A DNA stretch of 64,000 bases, taken from contig NZ_JACDOH010000002.1 in assembly GCF_017656155.1 (NCBI RefSeq), positions 124,001 to 188,000 on the forward strand, in the 5' to 3' direction. The position numbers and the translations under genes were made by a program. The notes under the pieces are model-generated. The model was not told where the DNA came from and made no database searches. It was given only the letters and a program-made list of their open reading frames with translations. Positions 45,718-54,363 of the stretch are shown in pieces (the stretch's first letter is position 1; every line of letters begins with the position of its first letter). This DNA comes from Thermosyntropha sp. (lineage in GTDB: Bacteria > Bacillota > Syntrophomonadia > Syntrophomonadales > Syntrophomonadaceae).

Positions 45718-45938
45718 TGGTCCACAACAGAAGCCGGTGTCAGCTTCACCTGCTTTAAACACTGGGTACAAAGCGGGCGAATCATAAGGTAACGCTTTCT
45801 GGCCGCACGCCACCAGGCGTTATATCCCTGTTTTGTTGAAGATCCACGTTTAAGGAAAGTTATTCTGTCTTGACAATAGATACAAGAACCTTCCTGTTTC
45901 CAAAATCTTCGAATAACCAATTTTTCTTCCTGACGCAA
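45718..45938 (-). pseudogene. Phage-type HNH endonuclease fragment
   Basis: The minus strand encodes GYNAWWRAARKRYLMIRPLC, TQCLKQVKLTPASVVDH, typical of small phage HNH nucleases next to terminase genes. After VVDH the expected PHRGD is missing and the frame enters the antisense of the toxin gene. So the 3' part was lost, probably when the toxin-antitoxin pair came in. The 365-base interval 45713-46077 holds nothing else evident. Confidence 0.62.
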
Positions 45939-46077
45939 TTTCGGCTTTGCCAGGTGTAAAAATACGCAGGTGCCGCAATGTCATACCAATCACCTCACTT
46001 TAATCGGCATTTGCCTATCATATAAAGCTGTTAAATGTATATTTTAGAATAAGCTTATATGCCAATCAAAAACATAA

Positions 46078-46105
46078 AAGCGGAAAGTAAAAGCACTTTC
46101 CGCTT
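46078..46105 (-). terminator. Terminator of the iorAB operon
   Basis: A perfect 11-bp stem (46078-46088 with 46095-46105, 6-nt loop) is followed on the minus strand by TTATGTTTTTG. It lies 23 bases past the iorB stop. Confidence 0.85.
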
Positions 46106-46127
46106 AAAAATTCAAGTTTTCGTATTT

Positions 46128-46709
46128 TCAGGCCAGTTTAAGCCCCTCTTCAAATGCCTTAAGATTTATATCTACTGCTCTGGCAGGAACTATTTTTCTT
46201 ACAGCTTCCTTAACCTGTTCTTCGGGAAGCTGCATCACCCGACTTAAAACTCCAACTAAAACTACATTGGCAACTCTAACATCTCCCAGCTTCAGCGCAA
46301 TATCGCTGGCATTTACCTTTATTGCATCAGGAACAAAACTGCGTATTTTTTCAATAATATCATCAGGGTATTCAGTTTTGCCGCTCATAACCGGCAGAGG
46401 ATCTATTCTCTCATCATTTACAATAACCTTCCCTCCGGGTTTAAGGTATTCCAGCCAGCGGGCTGTCTCAATCTTCTCAAAACCAAGAATAAAATCGGCA
46501 TCTCCTTTTTTTATGATAGGAGAATAGACCTTATCCCCGTATCGAACCTGGGATACTACACCGCCTCCTCTTTGGGCCATTCCGTGAACCTCAGATACTT
46601 TCACATCATAGCCCATCTGAACTGCAACCTGTGCTATTATACGGCTTGTTAACAAAGTGCCCTGTCCTCCTACACCTACTATGAGGATATTTCTTGTATT
46701 CTTATTCAT
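46128..46709 (-). CDS. iorB: Indolepyruvate:ferredoxin oxidoreductase, beta subunit
   Basis: The 193-residue subunit has GVGGQGTLLTSRIIAQVA near the start and MAQRGGGVVSQVRYG, hallmarks of the gamma-type domain of 2-oxoacid:ferredoxin oxidoreductases. With IorA it oxidatively decarboxylates aryl pyruvates to aryl-acetyl-CoA, reducing ferredoxin, in the cytoplasm. It starts 2 bases after iorA. The order IorA then IorB and a following terminator define the operon end. Confidence 0.92.
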   Translation of the reverse strand: MNKNTRNILIVGVGGQGTLLTSRIIAQVAVQMGYDVKVSEVHGMAQRGGGVVSQVRYGDKVYSPIIKKGDADFILGFEKIETARWLEYLKPGGKVIVNDERIDPLPVMSGKTEYPDDIIEKIRSFVPDAIKVNASDIALKLGDVRVANVVLVGVLSRVMQLPEEQVKEAVRKIVPARAVDINLKAFEEGLKLA

Positions 46710-46711
46710 AA

Positions 46712-48460
46712 TTATCCCTCCATAACCTTAATAGCATCAAATTTGCAAATTTGAGGACAAAGCCCACAAGCTACACAGGTTTTAAGATTGATTTTTGCTT
46801 TTTTGGTTTCTTCATCAAAATAAACCCCGGTACAGCCTACTCTTATACACTGTTTACATCCAGTACAGATTTCATCATCAATATAGTATTTGATTTTGGA
46901 CGGTATTCTGTCTTTTTTAAGCAGAGCACAAGGTCTTTTAGCTATTATTACCGAAGGAGCTTCCCGATTAAGCTCTTCATCTAAGGTTTTCTCAAATTCT
47001 TCCAGATTTAAGGGATCTACTATTCTTATATGTTCAACCCCCACTGCTTTAACCAAAGTCGGTAAATCTAATTTATAAGTAGGCTCATTTTTAAGCGTAA
47101 TTCCAGTTGCAGGATGATCCTGGTGGCCGGTCATAGCGGTAGTATCATTATCTAAAATTAATACCGTAGAAACACCTTTATTATAGACTACATCTATTAA
47201 CGCGGTTATCCCTGAATGAACAAAAGTCGAATCCCCTATGACTGCTACCGTCTTTTTGGCAAACTCGCGCCCACGTGCTTTTTCCATGCCTAATGCCATA
47301 CCTATACTTGCTCCCATACATAAACAGGTATCCATGGCCTCTAAAGGACTCAAAGCGCCTAAGGTATAGCAGCCTATATCTCCTGTTACCACTAATTTCT
47401 TTTTACGCAAGGTATAAAAAACACCCCGATGCGGACAGCCCGGACACATGAGAGGTGGACGGGCAGGAATCTCTGAGCTTAAATCTCCTGCACTTTGAAC
47501 TTTAATACCTTTGATTTTTTCTTCAATAAGCTCAGGGCTGTATTCACCTAAAACTGAAAATAAGTTTTTGCCTTCTACCTTTATGCCCAATGCTTTCACA
47601 TGTTCTTCAATCACCGGCTCCAGTTCTTCTATAACAATAAGCCTTTCAACTTCAGCTGCAAAATCGCGAATAAGCTTTTCCGGCAGAGGATTTGTAATAC
47701 CTAATTTTAATACCGAAGCATCTGGCAATACTTCTTTTACATACTGATAAGGAATGCCGCTTGTTATTATGCCTATCTTCTTATTTCCCCATTCAATACG
47801 GTTTAAGGGAGTTGTCTCTACATATTCCTTAAGTTTTAACATGCGTTTTTCTACTTCTACATGCCTTAAACGCGCATAGCCCGGAAGCATAACATACTTT
47901 GCTGCATTTTTTCTATATTCTTTGATTCTTATTTCTTCCCGCTCTCCTTCCTCAACTAATGTTTGAGAATGGGAAAGCCGGGTAGTTGTTCTCAAAATCA
48001 CCGGAGTATCAAACTCTTCACTCAAAGAAAAAGCCAATTTTGTAAAATCTTTAGCTTCCTGACTGTCAGAAGGCTCTAAAACAGGCACTTTTGCAAAGCG
48101 CCCATATCCCCTGTTGTCCTGTTCATTCTGGGAAGAATGCATACCCGGGTCATCTGCCGAAACTAACACTAATCCTCCGTTAACCCCTATGTAGGATAAA
48201 GTATATAAAGGGTCTGCTGCCACATTGACCCCTACATGTTTCATAGCTACCAGAGTCCGTGCTCCCCCAACGGAAGCTCCCGCACCTACTTCCAAAGCTA
48301 CTTTTTCGTTAGGTGCCCATTCTGCATATACTCCATCATATTTGGCAAAATTGCTTAAAATTTCGGAACTAGGAGTGCCCGGATACGCAGCAGCCACTGT
48401 AGCTCCTGCTTCATATGCTCCGCGGGCAATAGCTTCATTGCCTAGCATCAATTTCTTCAT
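46712..48460 (-). CDS. iorA: Indolepyruvate:ferredoxin oxidoreductase, alpha subunit
   Basis: The 582 residues contain the pyrimidine-binding domain (AAYPGTPSSEIL, ADDPGMHSSQNEQDNRGYG), the TPP site (GDIGCYTLGALSPLEAMDTC then VIGDSTFVHSG) and a C-terminal 2[4Fe-4S] ferredoxin domain (ICTGCKQCIRVGC and CVACGLCPQICKFDAI). This matches IorA, used in anaerobic fermentation of Trp, Phe and Tyr. It is 141 bases downstream of the yyaC gene, with a terminator between. Confidence 0.94.
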   Translation of the reverse strand: MKKLMLGNEAIARGAYEAGATVAAAYPGTPSSEILSNFAKYDGVYAEWAPNEKVALEVGAGASVGGARTLVAMKHVGVNVAADPLYTLSYIGVNGGLVLVSADDPGMHSSQNEQDNRGYGRFAKVPVLEPSDSQEAKDFTKLAFSLSEEFDTPVILRTTTRLSHSQTLVEEGEREEIRIKEYRKNAAKYVMLPGYARLRHVEVEKRMLKLKEYVETTPLNRIEWGNKKIGIITSGIPYQYVKEVLPDASVLKLGITNPLPEKLIRDFAAEVERLIVIEELEPVIEEHVKALGIKVEGKNLFSVLGEYSPELIEEKIKGIKVQSAGDLSSEIPARPPLMCPGCPHRGVFYTLRKKKLVVTGDIGCYTLGALSPLEAMDTCLCMGASIGMALGMEKARGREFAKKTVAVIGDSTFVHSGITALIDVVYNKGVSTVLILDNDTTAMTGHQDHPATGITLKNEPTYKLDLPTLVKAVGVEHIRIVDPLNLEEFEKTLDEELNREAPSVIIAKRPCALLKKDRIPSKIKYYIDDEICTGCKQCIRVGCTGVYFDEETKKAKINLKTCVACGLCPQICKFDAIKVMEG

Positions 48461-48504
48461 TATTCTCCTCCTTAACTCTGCTAACTAAAATGATTTCAAA
48501 AAAT

Positions 48505-48533
48505 TTTTCAGTATTATGAATTATTACTGAAAA
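48505..48533 (-). terminator. AT-rich terminator after the yyaC operon
   Basis: A 9-bp stem TTTTCAGTA/TACTGAAAA (48505-48513 with 48525-48533) is followed on the minus strand by ATTTTTTG. It lies 69 bases past the yyaC stop and before iorA. Confidence 0.6.
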
Positions 48534-48601
48534 TGTAATAACATATATCAAAATATTTGGGATGATAATAGCACATAATTATATTGCTTGTAAACTGGAA
48601 T

Positions 48602-49138
48602 TTAAATATGCGAAAAATACCAGTCAACTATAGCTTCACTCAAAACCTTGGCCATAAAGTAAACAGGCTTTATGCTGCCTGTTTTTAGACCGGCAATGTT
48701 TTTATAAGTCAATCTTTCCCCTACTATGCCGGTTATCGCAATCTGACCAACCGGCGGAAGTTTTTTATCCAGTGCTTTGCCTGGCAATATAGGTCCTTTT
48801 CTGATTTTTATAATGCCTAAATCTTCACGGGATCCTAGAGAAGCATCAACAGCAATTTCTATATATTCTGAATAATGGGTATTTCTAATCTTCTGCAGAT
48901 GTTCACTTAAATTTTGAGAATTAAGCGGATTTTCTAAAGTTCCATATACTGATAATTCTGAAGTCTTTTCTTTTATCATAGTCCCGACTAAAGGGCCGAA
49001 ACAATCAAGTAAATGCCGATCAGAGCCGATACAAATAAATATCGGCTCTTCTCTGGAAACATCTATTATCTCATCTAAGGTGATTATAATATTGTCTCTT
49101 ATGTCCTCATCCTCATAGTGTTGAGCCAACAGATACAT
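48602..49138 (-). CDS. yyaC: YyaC-family (DUF1256) sporulation protein
   Basis: The 178 residues match the YyaC/DUF1256 family, related to the GPR germination protease fold: FICIGSDRHLLDCFGPLVGT, AVDASLGSREDLG and GPILPGKALDKKLPPVG. YyaC is made in sporulating cells; it may be a peptidase, but activity is not shown. It follows the HisC-like gene by 8 bases. Its presence supports an endospore former. Confidence 0.85.
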   Translation of the reverse strand: MYLLAQHYEDEDIRDNIIITLDEIIDVSREEPIFICIGSDRHLLDCFGPLVGTMIKEKTSELSVYGTLENPLNSQNLSEHLQKIRNTHYSEYIEIAVDASLGSREDLGIIKIRKGPILPGKALDKKLPPVGQIAITGIVGERLTYKNIAGLKTGSIKPVYFMAKVLSEAIVDWYFSHI

Positions 49139-49146
49139 ACCGAAGA

Positions 49147-50250
49147 CTATTCTCCCAAAACCTCTTTCAAGGCATTTATAAATCTCTTGTTTTCTTCCTC
49201 AGTCCCGATAGTTACCCTTATAAAAGAAGGAAAACCAAAAATGTCGCCAGTACGAACAATTACCCCTAATTGTAAAAGCTTCTGAAATACTTCCCTGCTG
49301 TTTCTTCCTGTGTCAACAAAAATGAAATTGGCTTCAGTAGGAACATATTTAAGTCCCATTTCTTCAAACTGAGAATATAGATAGTTTTTCCCTTCTCTAT
49401 TTAAGCGACAGCTTTTTTTCACATGTTCAATATCATCTAAAGCTGCTTCAGCCGCAATTTGAGCCAATAAATTGACATTAAAAGGCTCAGTAACTCTTTC
49501 TACCGCCTTAGCAATTTCTGGATTAGTAAACCCATAGCCTACCCTTAGCCCAGCTAAACCATATATTTTAGAAAAAGTTCTTAAAACTACCGCATTTCTT
49601 CCTTCTTTTACATAATCGATTCCGCTTATATAATCCTTCGCATCTACATATTCAAAATAAGCCTCATCAAAAACTACCAAGACGTCAGATGGGATTTTTC
49701 TCATAAATTCTTCAATTTCTGCCCGTGTAGAATAAGTCCCGGTAGGATTGTTTGGATTACAGATATATATAATTTTAGTTTTATCTGTAATTTCATCGAG
49801 CATAGCTCTTAAATCATGGCGAAAATCCTTTAAAGGAACATTTATACATTTAGCTCCCATTATTGTAGCAGTAAATTCGTATTCAACAAACGAAGGATCA
49901 CCAAAAATAACTTCATCTCCAGGACTTAAGAAAGTTTCAGCTAAAAGCTTTAAAAGTTCATCGGACCCATTGCCTATAATAATTGCATCTTCACTTATAT
50001 CATTAACACGGGCTAATTTTTGCTTCAAGTAAAAATTATTGCTGTCAGGATAATAATGCAGCCTGTCTAACGATTTTTTTATCGCTTCAACTGCTAAAGG
50101 GGAAGCACCTAAAGGATTTTCATTGGATGCCATTTTGATTATATCTTCAATTCCTAACTCTCTCTTTACTTCTTCAATCGGCTTTCCCGGCACATATGGT
50201 TTTAAGTTGAAAATCTCCGGCCTTGCCTTGCTGTTTACAAAATCTCTCAT
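49147..50250 (-). CDS. hisC: HisC-family PLP aminotransferase (histidinol-phosphate or aromatic)
   Basis: The 367-residue fold type I aminotransferase has MASNENPLGASP, IIGNGSDELLKL, YICNPNNPTGTYS, VVFDEAYFEYVDA and the PLP lysine in TFSKIYGLAGLRVGYG. It is closest to HisC, but many HisC-like enzymes also transaminate aromatic amino acids. There are no other his genes; the neighbours are paaK and iorAB. An aromatic-aminotransferase role is therefore plausible (inference). It lies 21 bases after paaK. Confidence 0.82.
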   Translation of the reverse strand: MRDFVNSKARPEIFNLKPYVPGKPIEEVKRELGIEDIIKMASNENPLGASPLAVEAIKKSLDRLHYYPDSNNFYLKQKLARVNDISEDAIIIGNGSDELLKLLAETFLSPGDEVIFGDPSFVEYEFTATIMGAKCINVPLKDFRHDLRAMLDEITDKTKIIYICNPNNPTGTYSTRAEIEEFMRKIPSDVLVVFDEAYFEYVDAKDYISGIDYVKEGRNAVVLRTFSKIYGLAGLRVGYGFTNPEIAKAVERVTEPFNVNLLAQIAAEAALDDIEHVKKSCRLNREGKNYLYSQFEEMGLKYVPTEANFIFVDTGRNSREVFQKLLQLGVIVRTGDIFGFPSFIRVTIGTEEENKRFINALKEVLGE

Positions 50251-50271
50251 CTAAACTAAAACCTCCTGAAA

Positions 50272-51576
50272 TCAAGAATTGCGCAGGTCAATAACCCTTT
50301 TTGCCTTGCCAGCACTTCTTTCTATGCTGTGCGGTTCAACCAGTTTTATTTTAGGATTTATTGATAAGGTTTTATACAGCTGCTGACGCAGATTTTCTTC
50401 AATTCTCTCCAAGTCAGCATATTTATCACTGAATATATCTTCAGATATCTCTACCTTTATTTCTATCTCATCTAAAAAACCTTTTTTATAAACTACAATC
50501 TGATAATGAGGTTCTAAGCCTTCGATATTAACCAGAACACTCTCAATCTGGGAAGGAAATACATTTACTCCTCTGATAATAAGCATATCATCCGTTCTGC
50601 CTGTAATCTTACTCAACCTGGCAGTTGTCCTTCCACATGCACAAGGTTCATAAGTAATTGAACTTATATCTTTAGTCCGGTATCTTATCACCGGCAGGGC
50701 TTCACGCCCCAAGGTAGTGATAACGACTTCTCCTTTTTCTCCTGGAGGAAGAGGCTCTAAGGTTACCGGATCAACAATTTCAACAATAAAATAATCTTCC
50801 GCTACATGCTGACCACAGATAAGTTCACATTCCCCGGAAAAACCAGGACCACCAACTTCACTTAATCCATAATTATCAGTAGCTAGCATTCCCCATCTCG
50901 CTTCAATTTCCCGTCTATATTCTTCAGAAAATGCTTCTCCTCCAAAAAGTCCTAATCTTACATTAAGATCATTTTTAGGATCTATTCCCATTTTCATAGC
51001 AACTTCAGATAAATGCAAAGCATAGGTTGGAGTACTTACCAAAACAGTCGTTCCAAAATCTTTCATAATCATTATTTGTTTTTCCGAATTGCCGCCGGAA
51101 ATAGGTATCACTGTAGCTCCTATTTTTTCCAAACCATAATGGAGCCCATGAGCACCAGTAAAAAGTCCATAACCAAAAGCAATTTGGGTAACATCTTCAT
51201 CGGTAACTCCAGCCATAGTAGCCATACGGGCAACAAGTTCTGACCATATCTCAAGGTCATTCCTGGTAAAACCAACTACGGTAAGCTTCCCGGTAGTTCC
51301 AGAAGATGCATGAATACGAACTACATCTTTCACAGGAACTGTAAACATTCCAAAGGGGTAGTTATCCCGAAAATCGTCTTTTACGGTAAAAGGGAGTTTT
51401 TTTAAATCATCAAGGCTTTCAAAATCTTCAGGTTTAAAGCCAATTTCATCAAACTTTCTTCGATAAACTGAAGATTTTTCATAAACCCGGTGTAAAGTCT
51501 CCTTAAGGCGCTTAAGCTGCAGTTTTTCCATTTCTTCACGCGGCATACATTCCATTTCCTTATTCCATATTCGCAT
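50272..51576 (-). CDS. paaK: Phenylacetate-CoA ligase (PaaK family)
   Basis: The 434-residue AMP-forming ligase has the P-loop [17 protein letters not shown] (about residues 90-106), [27 protein letters not shown] and the C-terminal [20 protein letters not shown]. In anaerobes with IorAB, PaaK-type enzymes can interconvert arylacetyl-CoA and arylacetate. The gene lies 42 bases after the symporter and 21 before the HisC-like gene. Confidence 0.9.
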   Translation of the reverse strand: MRIWNKEMECMPREEMEKLQLKRLKETLHRVYEKSSVYRRKFDEIGFKPEDFESLDDLKKLPFTVKDDFRDNYPFGMFTVPVKDVVRIHASSGTTGKLTVVGFTRNDLEIWSELVARMATMAGVTDEDVTQIAFGYGLFTGAHGLHYGLEKIGATVIPISGGNSEKQIMIMKDFGTTVLVSTPTYALHLSEVAMKMGIDPKNDLNVRLGLFGGEAFSEEYRREIEARWGMLATDNYGLSEVGGPGFSGECELICGQHVAEDYFIVEIVDPVTLEPLPPGEKGEVVITTLGREALPVIRYRTKDISSITYEPCACGRTTARLSKITGRTDDMLIIRGVNVFPSQIESVLVNIEGLEPHYQIVVYKKGFLDEIEIKVEISEDIFSDKYADLERIEENLRQQLYKTLSINPKIKLVEPHSIERSAGKAKRVIDLRNS

Positions 51577-51618
51577 TAAAAATCCTCCCCAATTCAGCTA
51601 TTTAAATTAAAGTCAAAA

Positions 51619-53142
51619 TTAATTTTCAAATACTAATTCTTCTTTCCCGTAAACCTTAGCCAAGTGTTCTTCGGAATATTCAGGAGTCAAAAGGCTTACT
51701 GCCGGCACAACTGCCAGAGGAACTAGCATAGCTAGAGAACCGAAAAAGGGAGTTCCCCACTGCTGAAGCAGTTGCAAAACCGGACTTTCTATCCACACCG
51801 GAAACCAGTTTATTGTAAAATATCCGCCAATGGAAATTAAAACCCCAGTAATCATACCAGCCCATGCTCCGGCTCGGGTAGTTTTTTCCCAGAATAAACC
51901 ATATAAAAAGGGAGCTAAAAAAGCACCGGCTACTGTTCCCCAGGAAAGTCCCATAAGGGTTAATATTACTCCCGGAGGATTTAAAGCAATCCATAAAGAC
52001 AGAACAATAAAAACAACACATAGTATTTTCATAATATTCATAGTTCGTTTTTCACTCATATCAGGCAGTAAAGCTCCTTGAAGTAAATCTATCGAAACTG
52101 AAGAACTAGATACTAAAACTAGTCCTGAAAGGGTAGACATAGAAGCAGATAATACTAAAAGCAAAATAAGTACAGCTACTGTTTCCGGTAAAGCCTGGTT
52201 CATAATGTTGGGCATTAAGAGATCTGGTGAAGGTTTACCGTTTAATATCGGTAATTCTGCAAAATATAGATGGCTTAAAGCGCCTGAATAATATGCCCCG
52301 CCGGTAATAATCAGAGCGAACAAACTGGAAACTATAGTTGCTTTTGGGATTACATCCGGACTTTTAATACCATAAAACTTTTGAATCATTTGAGGCATAC
52401 CCCAGGTTCCTAAACTGGTAAGCACAACCAAAGATATTAATCCTATCAATCCTCCAGGGCCAACCGGAGCAGCCAGTTTAGGATCAACAGCCCGCAAAGA
52501 ACTTATACTGTTAATAATTCCCCCAACTGCCTCATTACCTGCAATATAATTAACCATTAATATTACTCCTGCCAGCATAATAATGCCTAAAACAAAATCA
52601 ATTAAAGCAACAGCAATATAACCTCCTAAAACTAAATAAAGAGCAGTAAGCACTGTCATAATAACTAAGGCTACTGCATAGGGAATATTAAAAATCTGTT
52701 CAAAAAGATAACTTAATCCCATAAAAACTGAAGCTGAATAAGGAATGAAAAATATAAAAATTATAAGGCTGGCAAATATCTTCATATTAGTAGAAGCATA
52801 GCGGGCTTCAAGAAAGGAAGGCATAGTGAGAACATTTAAACGGCTGCTCATTTCCCTGGTTCTTGAACCCATAACTTTCCAAGTCAAAAAGGTTCCAAGT
52901 AAAGTATTACCCAAAGCAATCCATAAAGCAGATAATCCATATCCCCAGCCTACTTTTCCAGCAAATCCTATTAAAAGAACCGCTGAAAAATACGTAGTAC
53001 CAAAAGAAAAAGCAGACATCCAAGGACCTATTGACCTGTTGCCCACCACAAAATCATTAATGGTAGCTGTTTTGGTTCTAGTGTAAAGGCTTAAACCAAT
53101 AATCACCGCCACAAAACAAGCTACCATTCCGAATTTCATCAT
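51619..53142 (-). CDS. Sodium:solute symporter (SSS/PutP-like)
   Basis: This integral membrane protein has about 13 helices and the SSS pattern: a first helix MVACFVAVIIGLSLYTRTKT, FVVGNRSIGPWMSAFSFGTT, RLNVLTMPSFLEARYAS, and GTWGMPQMIQKFYGIKSPD. It would import an organic solute with Na+. The position before paaK and iorAB suggests an aromatic amino acid or aryl acid, which is inference. The start is uncertain: the GGGAGG RBS fits TTG 53145 or ATG 53142, less well the longer frame from 53166. Confidence 0.85.
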   Translation of the reverse strand: MMKFGMVACFVAVIIGLSLYTRTKTATINDFVVGNRSIGPWMSAFSFGTTYFSAVLLIGFAGKVGWGYGLSALWIALGNTLLGTFLTWKVMGSRTREMSSRLNVLTMPSFLEARYASTNMKIFASLIIFIFFIPYSASVFMGLSYLFEQIFNIPYAVALVIMTVLTALYLVLGGYIAVALIDFVLGIIMLAGVILMVNYIAGNEAVGGIINSISSLRAVDPKLAAPVGPGGLIGLISLVVLTSLGTWGMPQMIQKFYGIKSPDVIPKATIVSSLFALIITGGAYYSGALSHLYFAELPILNGKPSPDLLMPNIMNQALPETVAVLILLLVLSASMSTLSGLVLVSSSSVSIDLLQGALLPDMSEKRTMNIMKILCVVFIVLSLWIALNPPGVILTLMGLSWGTVAGAFLAPFLYGLFWEKTTRAGAWAGMITGVLISIGGYFTINWFPVWIESPVLQLLQQWGTPFFGSLAMLVPLAVVPAVSLLTPEYSEEHLAKVYGKEELVFEN

Positions 53143-53214
53143 CAATTCTACCATCCTCCCGTCCAACTTTTTTTTAAAGCTTTCCTACCTTCCTACTTAA
53201 ACCCTGCCGTCCTT

Positions 53215-54042
53215 CTACAGCATTTCCCTTATAAAACGGGGTAAGTTAAACGCTGCAGTATGAATACCTTCATTGTAGTATTTTAAACCATCAACCAGCT
53301 CTTTGTCACCTGGAAATTTATCAGGAACATATTTTTTGCTAGCCATAGTAAAAGTCCAGGGACCGCTAACATATGTAGGACATACTGCCCAGTATACATA
53401 AACCATTGGAAATACCTGTTTTAAATAAGACTGAACCTTTAAAAATGTTTCCTTAAAAAATATAGGAGACTCCGACTGAACTACTATAATCCCATCCTCA
53501 TTCAAAATACGATAAGCGTCCCGGTAAAAATCAATCCCAAACAATTCAACTGCCGGACCTACTGGATCGGAAGAATCAACGATTATAATATCATATTTTT
53601 CCTTTGTTTCTTTAACATACTTAATTCCATCTTCTATAAACAAGTTTGCCCTCGGATCATCAAAAGAACAAGATACTTCCGGGAAAAACCTTTTGCTCGC
53701 TTCTACTACTTTTCCGTCAATTTCAACCATATCAGCCTTTTTTACTCTTTTATGTTTTAAAACCTCTCTTAATGTTCCCCCGTCTCCTCCTCCGATAATT
53801 AATACTTTTTCCGGATTAGGATGGATATACATAACAGGATGAACTATCATTTCATGGTATATAAACTCATCTTTTTCTGTAATCTGAACTGCATTGTCTA
53901 AAATCAAAGCTTTCCCCCATTCTGTCGTTTCTACTACCGCCAGTTCCTGAAAAGGTGTTTTTTCTTCATGCAAAATATTGGTTATCTTCCAACTCACCCT
54001 ATATCCATCAGTATGTTTTTCTTCCATCCAGTATTCACTCAT
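53215..54042 (-). CDS. speE: Spermidine synthase
   Basis: SpeE transfers aminopropyl from decarboxylated SAM to putrescine in the cytoplasm. The 275 residues show IGGGDGGTLREVLKHK (SAM loop, about residue 82), MVEIDGKVVEASK, the catalytic IIVDSSDPVGPAVELFG and YWAVCPTYVSGPWTF. The length is standard. ATG 54042 has GGAGG at 8 bases; GTG 54048 lies too close to that RBS. Its speD partner is not in the window. It follows the small gene 54064-54363 by 21 bases. Confidence 0.93.
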   Translation of the reverse strand: MSEYWMEEKHTDGYRVSWKITNILHEEKTPFQELAVVETTEWGKALILDNAVQITEKDEFIYHEMIVHPVMYIHPNPEKVLIIGGGDGGTLREVLKHKRVKKADMVEIDGKVVEASKRFFPEVSCSFDDPRANLFIEDGIKYVKETKEKYDIIIVDSSDPVGPAVELFGIDFYRDAYRILNEDGIIVVQSESPIFFKETFLKVQSYLKQVFPMVYVYWAVCPTYVSGPWTFTMASKKYVPDKFPGDKELVDGLKYYNEGIHTAAFNLPRFIREML

Positions 54043-54063
54043 TTTCACAGCCTCCTTAAATTT

Positions 54064-54363
54064 TTATTCAAGCAGCTTTTTTATATTATGAGTTACCTCA
54101 TTTACAGAATCTTCATCTTTAAAATTTATCTTAAAAAGTTCCTTTTTAATTTCTTCATTTAATTCATTTTTATCCTCTTTTTTTATCCATTCCAACAAAA
54201 CTTCGGTTAGAGCAGAAAGATTACGATTATCAATAATCGCTTCCAGCATATTTAACAAAAAATACATTTCCTCATCGGTAATTTCCCGCCTAAAAGCAAG
54301 ATCTGCAATAACCGTAGCTGTTTCATCATATATTTTTTTTATTTTTTCTTTGTCATTAAACAT
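54064..54363 (-). CDS. Small acidic helical protein in the primosome operon
   Basis: The 99-residue protein is rich in Lys, Glu and Leu and predicted all-helical (EEMYFLLNMLEAIIDNRNLS, NELNEEIKKELFKINF). No family is recognised and there is no signal or membrane segment. Its start overlaps the helicase stop by one base (TAATG), so it is coupled to the helicase. Loader or cofactor of the helicase is one option, without direct support. Confidence 0.6.
   Translation of the reverse strand: MFNDKEKIKKIYDETATVIADLAFRREITDEEMYFLLNMLEAIIDNRNLSALTEVLLEWIKKEDKNELNEEIKKELFKINFKDEDSVNEVTHNIKKLLE

Noticed and set aside
45618-45734. C-terminal part of the minus-strand HNH ORF (GFSYIVSILHKNFHGYRQEL)
   Set aside because: It is antisense to the RelE-type toxin and does not match HNH proteins after VVDH.
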